NCBI GenBank assembly: GCA_027603945.1
Contig: JADIIU010000058.1
Location: forward strand, 1 to 64,000
Direction of reading: 5' to 3'
DNA length: 64,000 nt
From: Terramyces sp. JEL0728
Taxonomy: Eukaryota; Chytridiomycota; Chytridiomycetes; Rhizophydiales; Terramycetaceae
Positions 1-10,472 of the stretch are shown piece after piece (positions within the stretch are counted from its first letter, which is position 1; each line of letters begins with the position of its first letter). The notes beneath the pieces are model-generated. The model saw nothing but the letters and a program-made list of their open reading frames with translations, did no database searches and had not been told where the DNA came from. The translations under genes were made by a program, and so were the position numbers.

Positions 1-1251
1 AATACTTACATATAACTTGGCAAAAGATTCCCGATCATTCCATCTACACTCCTCGCAAACTTTGGTTGTTGTCGAATTTCAAAATTAACTTTGGTCATAT
101 GTAACTAGAGAAAAAAAAGTCACATGGGTGTAAAACATATTAAATTTATAACAAGATTGCAATCATATTTATATAATATCTATCCTTCCAGTTCATCAGT
201 TTGTTTGGCAGGTCTATGGAAAGTAGGTGCTGCTAGAACGGCATCCTAATAGCCCAAAGAATGGCAATAAATCTACAAGTAGGGAAATACCCGTGAACAG
301 GACAGGGGTGATGGTATTTGCTAAACTAAGAGTAGTGGAACAATGGGTTCCTTTCAAATTACCCATCGGAAAAATAAAAGTATATAAAGTACACTGTGCA
401 AACCACACTGTCGTGATTGTAATATAAAATATTTCTACTTGTTTAAATGTGTCTTACTATCCGTTTGGGAAAATGGTTAATTTTGAAAAATTTTCCACAA
501 TATTTGCACTTTTAGAAATTGCTAGAGCCCTCTGCAGTCGTATATATTAGTATTTTCACCAGTTTAGATCATTTAGTATTTCAAATACTTTAAACTCGAG
601 TATTCTGATTTTTAATTTTCTACTATTAAGCTAGATTACACTAGTAGATAAAAGAATGCCATTAGAAAAATTCGAATTTTTTCCAAAATATTCTTAGTAC
701 GATATTAAAAGGCTATTGTTTTCGAAAGTCTGTAATGTGTAACTCTGCGTTATAAAATATCCTTTTCGATCATCACCAGAATCTTTGGTGTCCGATTGCA
801 TTAACATGAATGTAAATATACTGTCTTGCTTGATACTCATTCTACTTGTGACAACGATTTCCAAAGTGCTAATTTTAAGGAAATTGAAAAGTGGCGGGAG
901 TTTAGATCTGCCAATTTCCACCAATCAGTTGTATACTGTTACTTGTAATTTTTTATTTTTCCAGCATTTACTTTTTGCTTGCATACTCATCAAGTTGTGA
1001 AGCCTGCCAACTCAATACTATACAGATTAAATAAAATAAATTAATTTCAAATTATTTTAATTCAATTGGGCAGAGTTTGTATTTGTTTGGAGCGAAAGTA
1101 AGTGTTCAAACAATATCAATGATACTAAACTAATACAAAATTATATATTGCAGAATAATGCATTGAAAACCATTTTATTACTAGCAGAGTTTTAAAGGAT
1201 ACGATATTGAAATGCATTTACATTTATTTACTAGTAAACCGAATAATAGAT
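1..1251. other. AT-rich left flank without a supportable gene
   Basis: This stretch is AT-rich with only short open frames on either strand, none of which shows a recognisable domain. A short hydrophobic frame near 809-1000 (+) could encode a single-pass peptide, but it has no conserved feature and no boundary supported by a short intron. A TATA-like run lies near 381-388. The region may be the downstream flank of the minus-strand gene that ends at 1252 plus unrelated intergenic DNA. Confidence 0.5.
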
Positions 1252-2352
1252 TTAATAGTCCTCATCACTATAGACCAAACCTGTACTAGAATACACATCT
1301 TTGCTTGGGTTTTTAGCGAATGCATTTTCAAGCATCCGATGATATTCAGACTTGTGTTCCTTTATTGGAGAACGTTTTTTTCTCGGTGGATTTCTGTTTA
1401 TCGGCGGTTCATGGTCGCTATCGGATAAAAGGATCTGCGGTTTTTTTAAATATTTTTGAAGTCTACTAGTTTGCTTTTGAACGGGAGTCGTGCTTGCTGA
1501 GCCAGGATTTCTGCTATTGATTGGAATTTTTCGTGAAATATTCTTTGGTGCAGGTTTCACAGATTTTTTAGTGGGTATAGCATGGTCTGAATCTGAATCA
1601 ATAACTCTAGTCGTAGTTTTCGATTTAGGTTTTGGTTTGGGAGTCGCAACCTTTTTAGTATGTCTTGGAGGCGGGTCATCGAAATCACTCAGAGATTCAC
1701 TAGCTGATTCGCTATCGTCCGATATTATCCGTTTATTCTTTCTCTTGGCTTTTTCTGCCAGCTTTAATAGCTTTTCCTTTTTTGTTACTGGACTGGAAGA
1801 TTGTTGATGTTTCTGCAAAGCGTCCTTTTTCCGTAATAGCTTTCTTGCAGAACTTGGATGTTCGGAGGAGGATGAATCGCCATCACCAATTTGAAACCGC
1901 TTTCTTTTGGAATTTGGAGTTTTCCTTGTTTGTTTTATTTTTCGCAATTTCGAATCAGAATCACTAGCATATTCTACTTCATCTCCCTGTACAACAAAAT
2001 CGGACAGTTCCTCGTAGTTTTCTCCCGCACTATTTGCTTCTTTTTCGTCAAACATTGGCTCTGGCGCCAGAACCTTTCCCTGTGTATGTCGAAGACAGTA
2101 TCGCATATCCTTTGGACATTCCAGCTGTTTGTTTGAAAAGTCTGTTACTGCATACTTTCGTTTGCAAAGGAAGCAGTATACTTGAACAGGAGTCTCGCCC
2201 AATACTGGACCACTATCGTCACTGTAGTCCGACTCGTCTTCCCCAGAGTCATCTTCTGAAGACACCTGGTCCAAAATACTGTATTGGTGTCGTTTCTTAA
2301 TTTCTTTATCCTGTTTATCAAGGTCGGCAAGCAGTTCCCTTAATGTTGCCAT
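1252..2352 (-). CDS. hypothetical acidic/basic disordered protein with one Cys/His cluster
   Basis: I do not recognise this 366-residue protein. The start is the ATG at 2352; the frame upstream of it has no other ATG. The N-terminal third is acidic and Ser/Asp-rich, followed by a Cys/His cluster (CFLCKRKY, then CPKDMRYCLRH, about residues 55-85) that could bind a single zinc. The rest is low complexity, alternating basic (KKRKR, PKPKPKSK) and DSDSD segments with several possible nuclear localisation signals. It is intronless, unlike most neighbours, and ends 37 bp after the PIGN stop on the same strand. A nuclear, perhaps chromatin- or transcription-related role is a guess from composition alone. 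Confidence 0.75.
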   Translation of the reverse strand: MATLRELLADLDKQDKEIKKRHQYSILDQVSSEDDSGEDESDYSDDSGPVLGETPVQVYCFLCKRKYAVTDFSNKQLECPKDMRYCLRHTQGKVLAPEPMFDEKEANSAGENYEELSDFVVQGDEVEYASDSDSKLRKIKQTRKTPNSKRKRFQIGDGDSSSSEHPSSARKLLRKKDALQKHQQSSSPVTKKEKLLKLAEKAKRKNKRIISDDSESASESLSDFDDPPPRHTKKVATPKPKPKSKTTTRVIDSDSDHAIPTKKSVKPAPKNISRKIPINSRNPGSASTTPVQKQTSRLQKYLKKPQILLSDSDHEPPINRNPPRKKRSPIKEHKSEYHRMLENAFAKNPSKDVYSSTGLVYSDEDY

Positions 2353-2388
2353 TTTCGATTTCAACAATTTTTTTAAACTTTTTTGAAT

Positions 2389-5300
2389 TTATTCAATTTT
2401 CAAATTGCTCTTCTTTGGAATTAATACCCCACCAACCAATAGATGTGATGCAGAAAACAAAAGAATTTGGAATACGATAAACGAACTAGACATTACAAAA
2501 TGTGAAATTGTCGTGCCGATTTCCAACCAACTTCCAGAGTCTGTAACCAAAAAGAAAAAGTTGAGCGTCATAATATCTGTCGTAGAAAGGACCAATAAGA
2601 ACAACGAGAATGGCGGAAGTTCAAGACAGCGCGAAAGTAACGACAGAGCAGAGGAAAGCAAAAAGAATGGAATGAGAAGCTTCAGGATCAGCAAAGCCGC
2701 CATCAAGAATGGGTTAAAAAGAGTGGTAAATCTATAAACGGAGGAAATTGAAAATGAACCCAGCGATGCCATACTAAAATTAGAATATGAATACTTTCCA
2801 GTTCCAAAGAAGGCCATGTTGATGAAATACAAGAAAAAACTAGCGATTCGCATATCATTTGGGCTTAGACTGCGATTCTTAGTCTCGCCTCCAGTTGAAT
2901 TTTCCTGACAATTAAATCAACGTTACAGTATAAGCTATTCCGTTAAATTCTTTCGTGTCGTAAAAGTACAATTGCTGTTCGATCATCAGCCAAGTAAAAA
3001 CTGTCATTGAGTAGAAAAAGTAGAATAGGGTTTCGTAACTATGTTAAATACATGAAAACCTAATGCTTAGTAAAATAAATATTGGTGCAAATGATAAATA
3101 GATGATGACCAATCTGTAGAGATAGTGCTGCTTTTGAGATACTCTGTCAAATATCGGAATCAAGATACTCGAGGCTATGTAAGAAATAACATACCCAAAA
3201 TAATCCAGCTCGTAACAGCATTGACTACTGGTAGCCCTTTTTTGGCTTCCAAAGAAACAGAGGTGTGGTATGTAACAATCAAGGAAGTCAAAATAATGAG
3301 TATTTGGAACCACACAATTTTAAGTTGTGCAGCTGTGGCTCTATTGCCATAGTCAAAAGGTAACGATGCATTAATAAAGCGAGGAATTACTAATAACGCC
3401 AAGAGTGCCGATGCAATGATGAAATATCCACCAAGTAAACTAGATCAGAGAACATTTACATGAAGGTTCGATTTTCTTCTACCTCAACAGGCAGCAGAGT
3501 GAAAATACAGGTAGTGGAACACAGGAGCCTCCAAAAGTTGATCAAATGGGTATGCCGATTTCTAAATTCCAACTTCATTGAAAGTGGCCACAAAAATCCC
3601 ATCAAAAGCAAATAAAAAGTCAACAGCTCCCTGTAAAAATATGAAAGAACTAGTAGCTCTAAAGATGCCAGATACATAATAGAATATCCATAAGATTTAA
3701 TCCTGGATTGATCGAAAACGCCTGCGACTAAAGTATGTATGTAGTCCAACTTTTTTACGATTTCGCCCCAAAAGTACACTGGAAAAACAAGATACGCGTA
3801 GTAGGATATTGAGGACTCTTTATAGAACAAAATTCCAGAGAATGCTGCAAAAATCACCAGTTGTGCAAGTTGTACATGTAATACTTTTGGTGGATGGCCT
3901 GTTGCTTTCAAGTCCCTGCCAGGATTGGCATAGTACGTTTCAGTAATGAATAAAACAGAATAGATTATCCATCCCAAGTACCCTAAAGACACAATCGAAC
4001 GCAAAAGGAGCCAATCATATCTAAATTAGCAATTCATTACGTTTGGTAGTATCGCAAACCTTCAATGGATAAATCAATCAAAGTAGAACTGAGCGCTTCT
4101 GCTTTGTTGTAGTTTCCTGCTGCAATGTCTTTTTCGATTGTACTCAAGATATCTGTATAATTTACCAAAGGCTTGTATGGCTTGAGAACTAATTCAGTTT
4201 TTTCTTTCTTTGAAGCTTTGATCAAATATTGTGCAAGAATCCCCTTGGAATTAGCAAACAGGGCTTCCGCTTTGTACTTTTCAGAGTTTTTCAAATACGG
4301 TATTGGAAGCTTCCCAACAGAATTCTTTGGAAATGGCACGCCAATTAGTGTTGACTATGTAAGTGCTGAACTACCATTAAAGGAGCGATATCAGCCTGAT
4401 TCACGTCATTTCTTTGCAGCGAATCTAGTCTCCAGCTAACTGAAAAACTATCATGTCCAGATTTATCCTGCTTATCCGGCTTGCTTACCCCAGCACCCCA
4501 TGCAATTAACGGCGTCTCTGTATTTTGAGGGTTTCCATCTCCATGGTTCCCTTACTTTAGTGTTTGAATACCTCTATTGCTCATACCATGATCCGATGTT
4601 ACAACATATGCAGTTTTGCCATCCCCGTAAAAGTTTTCAACTAGTTTTTCGACTTTTCTTAAACCGCTATCCACGATTCCAATGTTCGACAAGTAATTTT
4701 CAGAATAAGGCTTAAAGCCATGTCCATTTGTGTCCAGCCCTAGCAAATGTAAAAAGAATACAATTCTCTCTCCTCGTAACATTTTTTCCAGCGTTGCATT
4801 TGACTTTGCATGATTGAAGAGAAGTTCAAAGTGGTCAAATACCCAAGTGTCCAACTTGCTGGCATCTGTTGTTAGATCATTCGACCTTCATCTGCAAAGT
4901 CTTCATCTTCTGCTTCGTACATAAACATCTCCACCTTATTTGGATCGGATGCACCGTATGCAAACATTGGCAATATATCCGGAGAGCCGAAAGACCATGT
5001 ATGTCTACTTTGATTGAAAACAGAATCAAAATTTACTGGGTTTGTCTTCCAGCCTGATATCAGCTGAAATTAACCTTTTGTGACTGCAGACACATCTTCA
5101 TAGAATCCAGCAATTAGCGCTACATGTCCTGGCCTGCTTTCAGTTGGGACTCTTGTGTGTGAAATGCCCCACCGCCCTTCAGCAAACACCTTTTCTTTCA
5201 GAAATGGTGCTCTTTCAAGTGCATTTTCATATAGCTTGTCTGCTCGAAGTCCATCCGCTGTATATTAAAAAATTCGTACCGACAGCCAACACCAATCTCT

Positions 5301-5462
5301 GTGCGGGAGCTGGTGTTGGAGGTGGTACTTCATCCATTCCATGTACAAGCGGTGATCTGAAATAAATATCAAAAATAGATCCAATGTAGATTATATGGAA
5401 TATTACACTGCGATTTAAGTTGTAAACTACCCTAGTAAAAGCACCTTGGCGACGGGATGCAT
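2389..5462 (-). CDS. MCD4: GPI ethanolamine phosphate transferase 1 (PIG-N/Mcd4)
   Basis: Adds ethanolamine phosphate to the first mannose of GPI precursors in the ER. Twelve exons splice to 947 aa, close to human PIGN. Introns: 5408-5430, 5258-5279, 5054-5074, 4866-4885, 4551-4571, 4355-4374, 4021-4040, 3440-3459, 3175-3194, 3039-3059, 2905-2926 (20-23 nt each). The start at 5462 gives a signal-anchor followed by the family landmark [13 protein letters not shown]. The luminal phosphodiesterase domain (about 15-300) has [30 protein letters not shown] and the metal-site motifs DTNGHGF and SDHGM. From about residue 435 there are many hydrophobic segments, including [17 protein letters not shown] and [15 protein letters not shown] as in PIGN. 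Without the introns the locus looks shattered, but nothing is missing. It is divergent from the CEP19-like gene with 374 bp between starts. Confidence 0.95.
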
Positions 5463-5836
5463 TTTCAAAAAAGTTATTTTTAAGCAGATTGCAACGGCAC
5501 TATATCATTAGCAGGAAATTATTTCAAGTACAGTGATAAACTTTTAACGGCGGTCAGAGCAACTGTAATAGCGTGTAACAATTCGCCTTGGTGCTTAAAA
5601 TTCTTGTTGATTTTAAAATACATTCTCAACAATTCAAAGACATTAATCCAAAGTGATAATGAATTAAATTCAGCTGCCTAAACTTTTTTCAATATTTTAA
5701 CGCGTCAAATGGCAGCTAAAGACAGGCCATTACAGATTGGATATACGTTTGAACCGCCATGTATATACTTGATATATTATTCAGATTTTCACCACGGTTG
5801 AACTATGATTAATAAATAGAAAAACGCTATCGAAAA
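5463..5836. promoter_or_regulatory. divergent promoter region between PIGN (-) and CEP19-like gene (+)
   Basis: This 374-bp gap separates the start codons of two divergently transcribed genes and must hold both promoters. It is AT-rich, with ATATATT-like runs near 5765-5780. I see no clear operator, repeat or RNA gene. Its role is inferred from gene orientation alone. Confidence 0.5.
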
Positions 5837-7728
5837 ATGCCGGTTCGAGGAATACGAAGTGACAAAATCAAAAAGAAGGATGGCATCTTGGACTATGAAG
5901 CTATTTTAGAAGAGCTTACTTCTCGTCACTGGCCCCTTTTGAATGGATTCCCTCATCAAAAGGTAAAATATTCTGACTCTAGTTAATTCAGTTTATCAAT
6001 GTCATGTATAACCATCACCAACCCAGCAAATTCAACTTCACCAAAGAATCCGCCGAGCTTAAAACTAGCAAAACAAACAGCGATAAGCAACTCTTGTCCG
6101 AGCTCTCTGCTGGATCCGAAAGCACTTCAAAAAGACACTCCAGGGAAAGAAGGTTTTTTACCGCTAAGTATAGTGGATTATTGGATTTTCCCCAAGGGAA
6201 TGTTTCGTTTTCATTTGATACAAAGAAGGATTTGAACAAATTATCGTAAATTTACTTAACTTTAGCGATGAGGAGCTCAATAAAGTTAAAGACGAAATGA
6301 ACATCCTCTACGAAAAGAACAAAATATCCAAAACATCTGCAAATTTCCAATATGACGTGAAGGTAACCGCAGTTTTAACCACAGAAAGATTTTGGGCCTG
6401 CAGCTGAAGCAAACGACTGGGATTCAGATGAAGACAAACCATCAAAGCCCACAACTTTAAACAAGCCATCGACAACTGCTGAAACACTATTAAAAAATGA
6501 AAAATCAAATGCGGCTAAATCTGAGATAGTACAACCCACTACATCAATCAAACCGTCAGACAATTCAAGAGTGTCTAAAGACAAAACAGACTTGGACGAT
6601 ATAGATGCTCTGTTAGACTCACTGGACGATACCAAGAGTAAAGACATCAGTGCCAAAACTGCCGTCGGTGTCAAGCTGGAAGAAAGACCTGTGACTACAG
6701 CTTTAAAGGAGCCCCATCTAACCATACGGGGATTTGATTCTGAAAAGTCCTCTGATCTGGAGAAAGACAAAAAAGGGAAACCTGAAGAATCGAAACCAAA
6801 CACTAGTTCTGTTCCTGTTTCGAGCGGATTATCATCACTTTCAGGATTGCCATCGCTATCTGGGCCGCATTTATCCAATCTACCCGCATTACATGGATTA
6901 AACAAAGTGCTAGCACCCTTATCTAAGGACAAAGAGCTATCTCCAAAAAATAACACAGACAAGAGCCACGGTCTAAATGATAAACACTCTGTCTCTCCTC
7001 GTGTTAGTGTTGAAAAAAAACCAGAAGCTACATCTCATGATTCGTCTAAAGCAATACCATCAGGCGATAATCACACCAAGACAGTTGCTCTAACCGCCAA
7101 TATATCAGTCGGCCAACCAAATGCGCACCGCTTTGAAAACAAACTTGCAGTTGAGCCGCCAATATCCAAACCACAAACAGCCGAAGCAAAAAGAGGCGGT
7201 TTAGGAAGTGAAATTGTAGATGATATATCTGACGATATTGAGGAAGATATCGCCATTAATAGTGACGAAGATGAAGAATTTTCAAAACTCAAAGTTAAGC
7301 CAATTTCGATCAAGAAAGTGGAACATCCAACAACGGCCAACTCTACTTCTATTCTACCGGTTTCTCCGTTAAGCCCGCCACTCCATAAGAATATAAACGT
7401 AGGCATATCAATACCAGGTTTTAAGCCGCTACCAAATGAAAGTGCAACTGGTCCAGTATCGCCAATTAGCCCACTTTCAAAAGACGATAAAAACAAAACA
7501 TTGACAGATCAAAAGAAACAGCCAAAGCCCTTTGATATTAATGCAAAAAAAGATTCAAATAAGACACTACTAGGAAATTTGCCCAACTTTAAGGATAATT
7601 CGTTGATGAAAAAACAAGTAAAGAAAGAGTCAAACTATGAAGATGATTTTGGAGCTGGGGACACTGATTCTGAAATTGTGTTCTCTGATGATGGACTACC
7701 AATTGATGACGCCAACGACTCCTTTTAA
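5837..7728 (+). CDS. CEP19: CEP19-like centriolar/ciliary protein with long disordered tail
   Basis: CEP19 acts at the mother centriole and ciliary base, where it recruits RABL2 and intraflagellar transport. Four exons (introns 5963-5982, 6246-6265, 6363-6384) encode 609 aa. The N-terminal ~170 residues align with human CEP19 in order: MPVR at the start, a helical stretch, then DLNKLSDEELNKVKDEM, LYEKN, ANFQYDV and a terminal acidic DWDSDE matching the NFVYDI...GWDTES end of the family. The human protein stops there (about 165 aa), whereas this one continues for about 440 residues of Ser/Pro/Lys-rich, mostly disordered sequence with SP sites and acidic patches (DDISDDIEEDIAINSDEDEE). The exon joins fall inside the conserved part, so homology supports the splicing. 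The role of the tail is unknown. The chitin synthase start lies 74 bp downstream. Confidence 0.8.
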
Positions 7729-7802
7729 AATATATTACTTTTATTGAAATATTCACTGGTGGTGGCGTATCAAAAAACATCTGTTAAGAATTTCTCCAAA
7801 AA

Positions 7803-10369
7803 ATGAACTACGCAAGAGTGCCAAGCGAACCCCAATTCGCTCAATAGTAAGTATTTTTAACAAAAGTGGGAATAGACAGTCAAACAAGTAATAGATTAGC
7901 TAATGCATAGTAGTGGACATCATTCCAATGACGATGCATTTGGGATTAGCAACTTATCACCAAGAACAGTTCAACCTCAATCAAAGACAAGGGAGATACC
8001 ATCAGCCAGCGGTAACTTTGTACTTCACGTCCCAATCGCCAGTGAAATCTTGGCCAAAAGTCAGTTTCAAGATGGCGAATTTAATCATTTCACCTACACT
8101 GCAGTAACAAGAGAATCAAGAGCTCCAGAAGGACAGCCAGAACTTCCCCACGAAATTGATACATTCCCTGAAAAGTACCAACTCCGTCAACGAATGGCCA
8201 ACAGACAAATTAAAATCGCCTTGGTAATAACAATGTACAACGAAGACGACAAGCTGTTTGTCAAATCAATGAGTGCAATTCAAAGGAATATCACTCAGTT
8301 TTGGTAAATCCAATTTAAAGCAGCACGGATAAACATTGGGGGCCAGATGGCTGGAAGAACTTTGTCGTGGTTATTGTTTCTGATGGACGACTAAAGGTCA
8401 ACAAAAAAGTTCTGGACTGCTTGGAAGTCATGGGTGTATATGCTAATGGCATCACCAAATCCTCAGTGAACGAAACTTTGGTAGAAGCTCACATTTTTGA
8501 AGCTACTTCTCAAATTCGAATTGCTGAAGATGGAGATAGATTTAAAATTGAAAGAGCTGGTGAGGGTGTTGTGCCGACTCAAATTATCTTTTTGCTGAAG
8601 GAACAAAATGCCAAGAAGGTGATCTACCATTGACATAGATCAATTCACATAAATGGTTCTTTAATGCTATTTGTGAAACACTTCAACCAGACGTTACCAT
8701 GCTTGTCGACGTTGGCACTAAACCTGACGACACTTCTTTGATCTACCTTTATCGTGCATTTGAAAGAAACCCGCTTGTTGGTTAGTGAATGATTAAAATT
8801 AGGTGGAGCGTGTGGTGAAATAAAGGCAGATATTGGAGACTTTGGGAGGAACTTGCTAAATCCTCTTGTAGCTGCCCAGAACTTTGAATACAAGATGAGC
8901 AATATTTTGGATAAACCACTCGAATCTATTTTTGGCTATATTTCTGTGCTCCCAGGTGCATTTTCTGCATATAAATATTCTGCGTTGCAAGGTTCTTATT
9001 ATTAATTGCAGGCCGTCCACTCGAATGCTACTTTAAAGGCGAATCTCCCGGTGCTGATATTTTCACTTCCAATTTGTACTTGGCCGAGGATAGAATACTC
9101 TGCTTTGAATTGATCACTAAAAGGGACCAGCCTTGGATTTTGAAATACGTAAAGAGTGCAAACGCTGCTACGGATGTCCCAAGCACACTCTCAGAATTTG
9201 TATCTCAAAGAAGAAGATGGCTGAATGGAAGTTTCTTTGCTTCCATACACGCTCTTGCAAACTTCACAAAGATTTTCACTTCGGCACATACAACCTACCA
9301 AAAGCTTTTGTTTTCCATTGAATTTGTGTACAATGCAATCAATGTTTTGTTCACTTGGTTTGCCATTGCCAACTTTTACCTGTCATTCTACTTTTTGTTT
9401 GATATTCGAAAAGGATTGACGCAAGCTCCAATTGATGTTGCTAGCAGTGATCCATTTTATCCAAATGGCGATCTGGTGTTTCAGTTACTCCAAGGTCTTT
9501 ACATTGGAGGTAATTTCATGTTCATGTTAGGGATGTTTACAATGTTCATTACTGCTTTAGGAAACCGGCCTCGTGGGACAAGATGGCTATATATGCTCCT
9601 CTCCGTATTCTTTGCTGTGCTGATGGGGTTGATGATATTCATGGCCGGGTGGAGAATCAGATTATCCATAAAGTCTTTTCAAGCAAATAATGTTGGTTAC
9701 ACTGCACCACAGCTATGGGCTTACTTGAAGACCGATCACGCCTTTAGAGATATGGTTATTTCGGTTGGCGCTACCTATGTAGTGTACCTGGTTTCTTCGC
9801 TGTTACACCTTGATCCTTGGCACGTATTCACATCTATGATTCAATATTTCTTGTTGTTTCCAACTTACCTCAACATATTCATGGTGTACTCTTTCTGTAA
9901 TCTTCATGATGTATCCTGGGGGACAAAAGGCTCCACTACGGTTACCGAATCTGCAGCTGTGGTGAAAGAGGTCAAACCCGATGGCACTACCATCTTCCAG
10001 TACAAAGCGATGGACCAAACAGACGTAAATACCGCATGGAAGGCAGCCTTGAAAAAAGTCACTTCTCCTGATAATACAGAGGTTGTCGACAAACGAGATG
10101 CCAAAACTAAAGCTGAAGATGCCACCAAAGAATTCAGGACGAAGGTTGTCTTGTTTTGGGTATTCTGTAATGTTGCACTAATTATCTTCTTTACCAACAC
10201 TGCTTCGTTGAGCCATTTTTTCCCAAACAACTATGCTGATGGGGATACTTCCAACCCATACTTGACTTTCCTTTTCTGGTCTGTTGCTGGCTTGTCTTTG
10301 GTTAGGTTTATCGGATCTATTCTCTACATTTTCCAATGGTGGGCTGAAAAAATTGCAGATGCCATGTAA
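7803..10369 (+). CDS. chitin synthase (GT2 family, class I-III type)
   Basis: Polymerises UDP-GlcNAc into cell-wall chitin at the plasma membrane. Seven exons give about 814 aa. Introns: 7847-7866, 7888-7910, 8304-8320 (or 8323), 8619-8638, 8781-8802, 8992-9011. Exon 2 is only 21 nt (7867-7887). The splices restore family landmarks that no single frame contains: [35 protein letters not shown], and [11 protein letters not shown]. Also visible are [28 protein letters not shown] and the product-binding/processivity motif [11 protein letters not shown]-terminal multi-pass membrane region follows (about residues 490-814). The N-terminal ~130 residues are hydrophilic, as in division I enzymes, with no myosin motor domain. 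The C-terminus converges on the focadhesin gene with about 100 bp between stops. Confidence 0.97.
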
Positions 10370-10472
10370 TAAATTTCTTTGCTGAACCTTTAAGTGTATC
10401 TGCCAACTCATTCGGCTGCGTTGATTCAAAGCAACTAGCGATCGTCAAAAGTAATTCATCTCCCATTAGATT

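Noticed and set aside
785..1000. Small hydrophobic open frame as a membrane peptide gene
   Set aside because: No homology, no short-intron structure and no spacing evidence; AT-rich DNA produces such frames by chance.
2389..5462. PIGN locus as a decayed pseudogene
   Set aside because: The apparent frameshifts and stops all disappear when eleven 20-23 nt GT..AG introns are removed, leaving 947 codons with every family motif.
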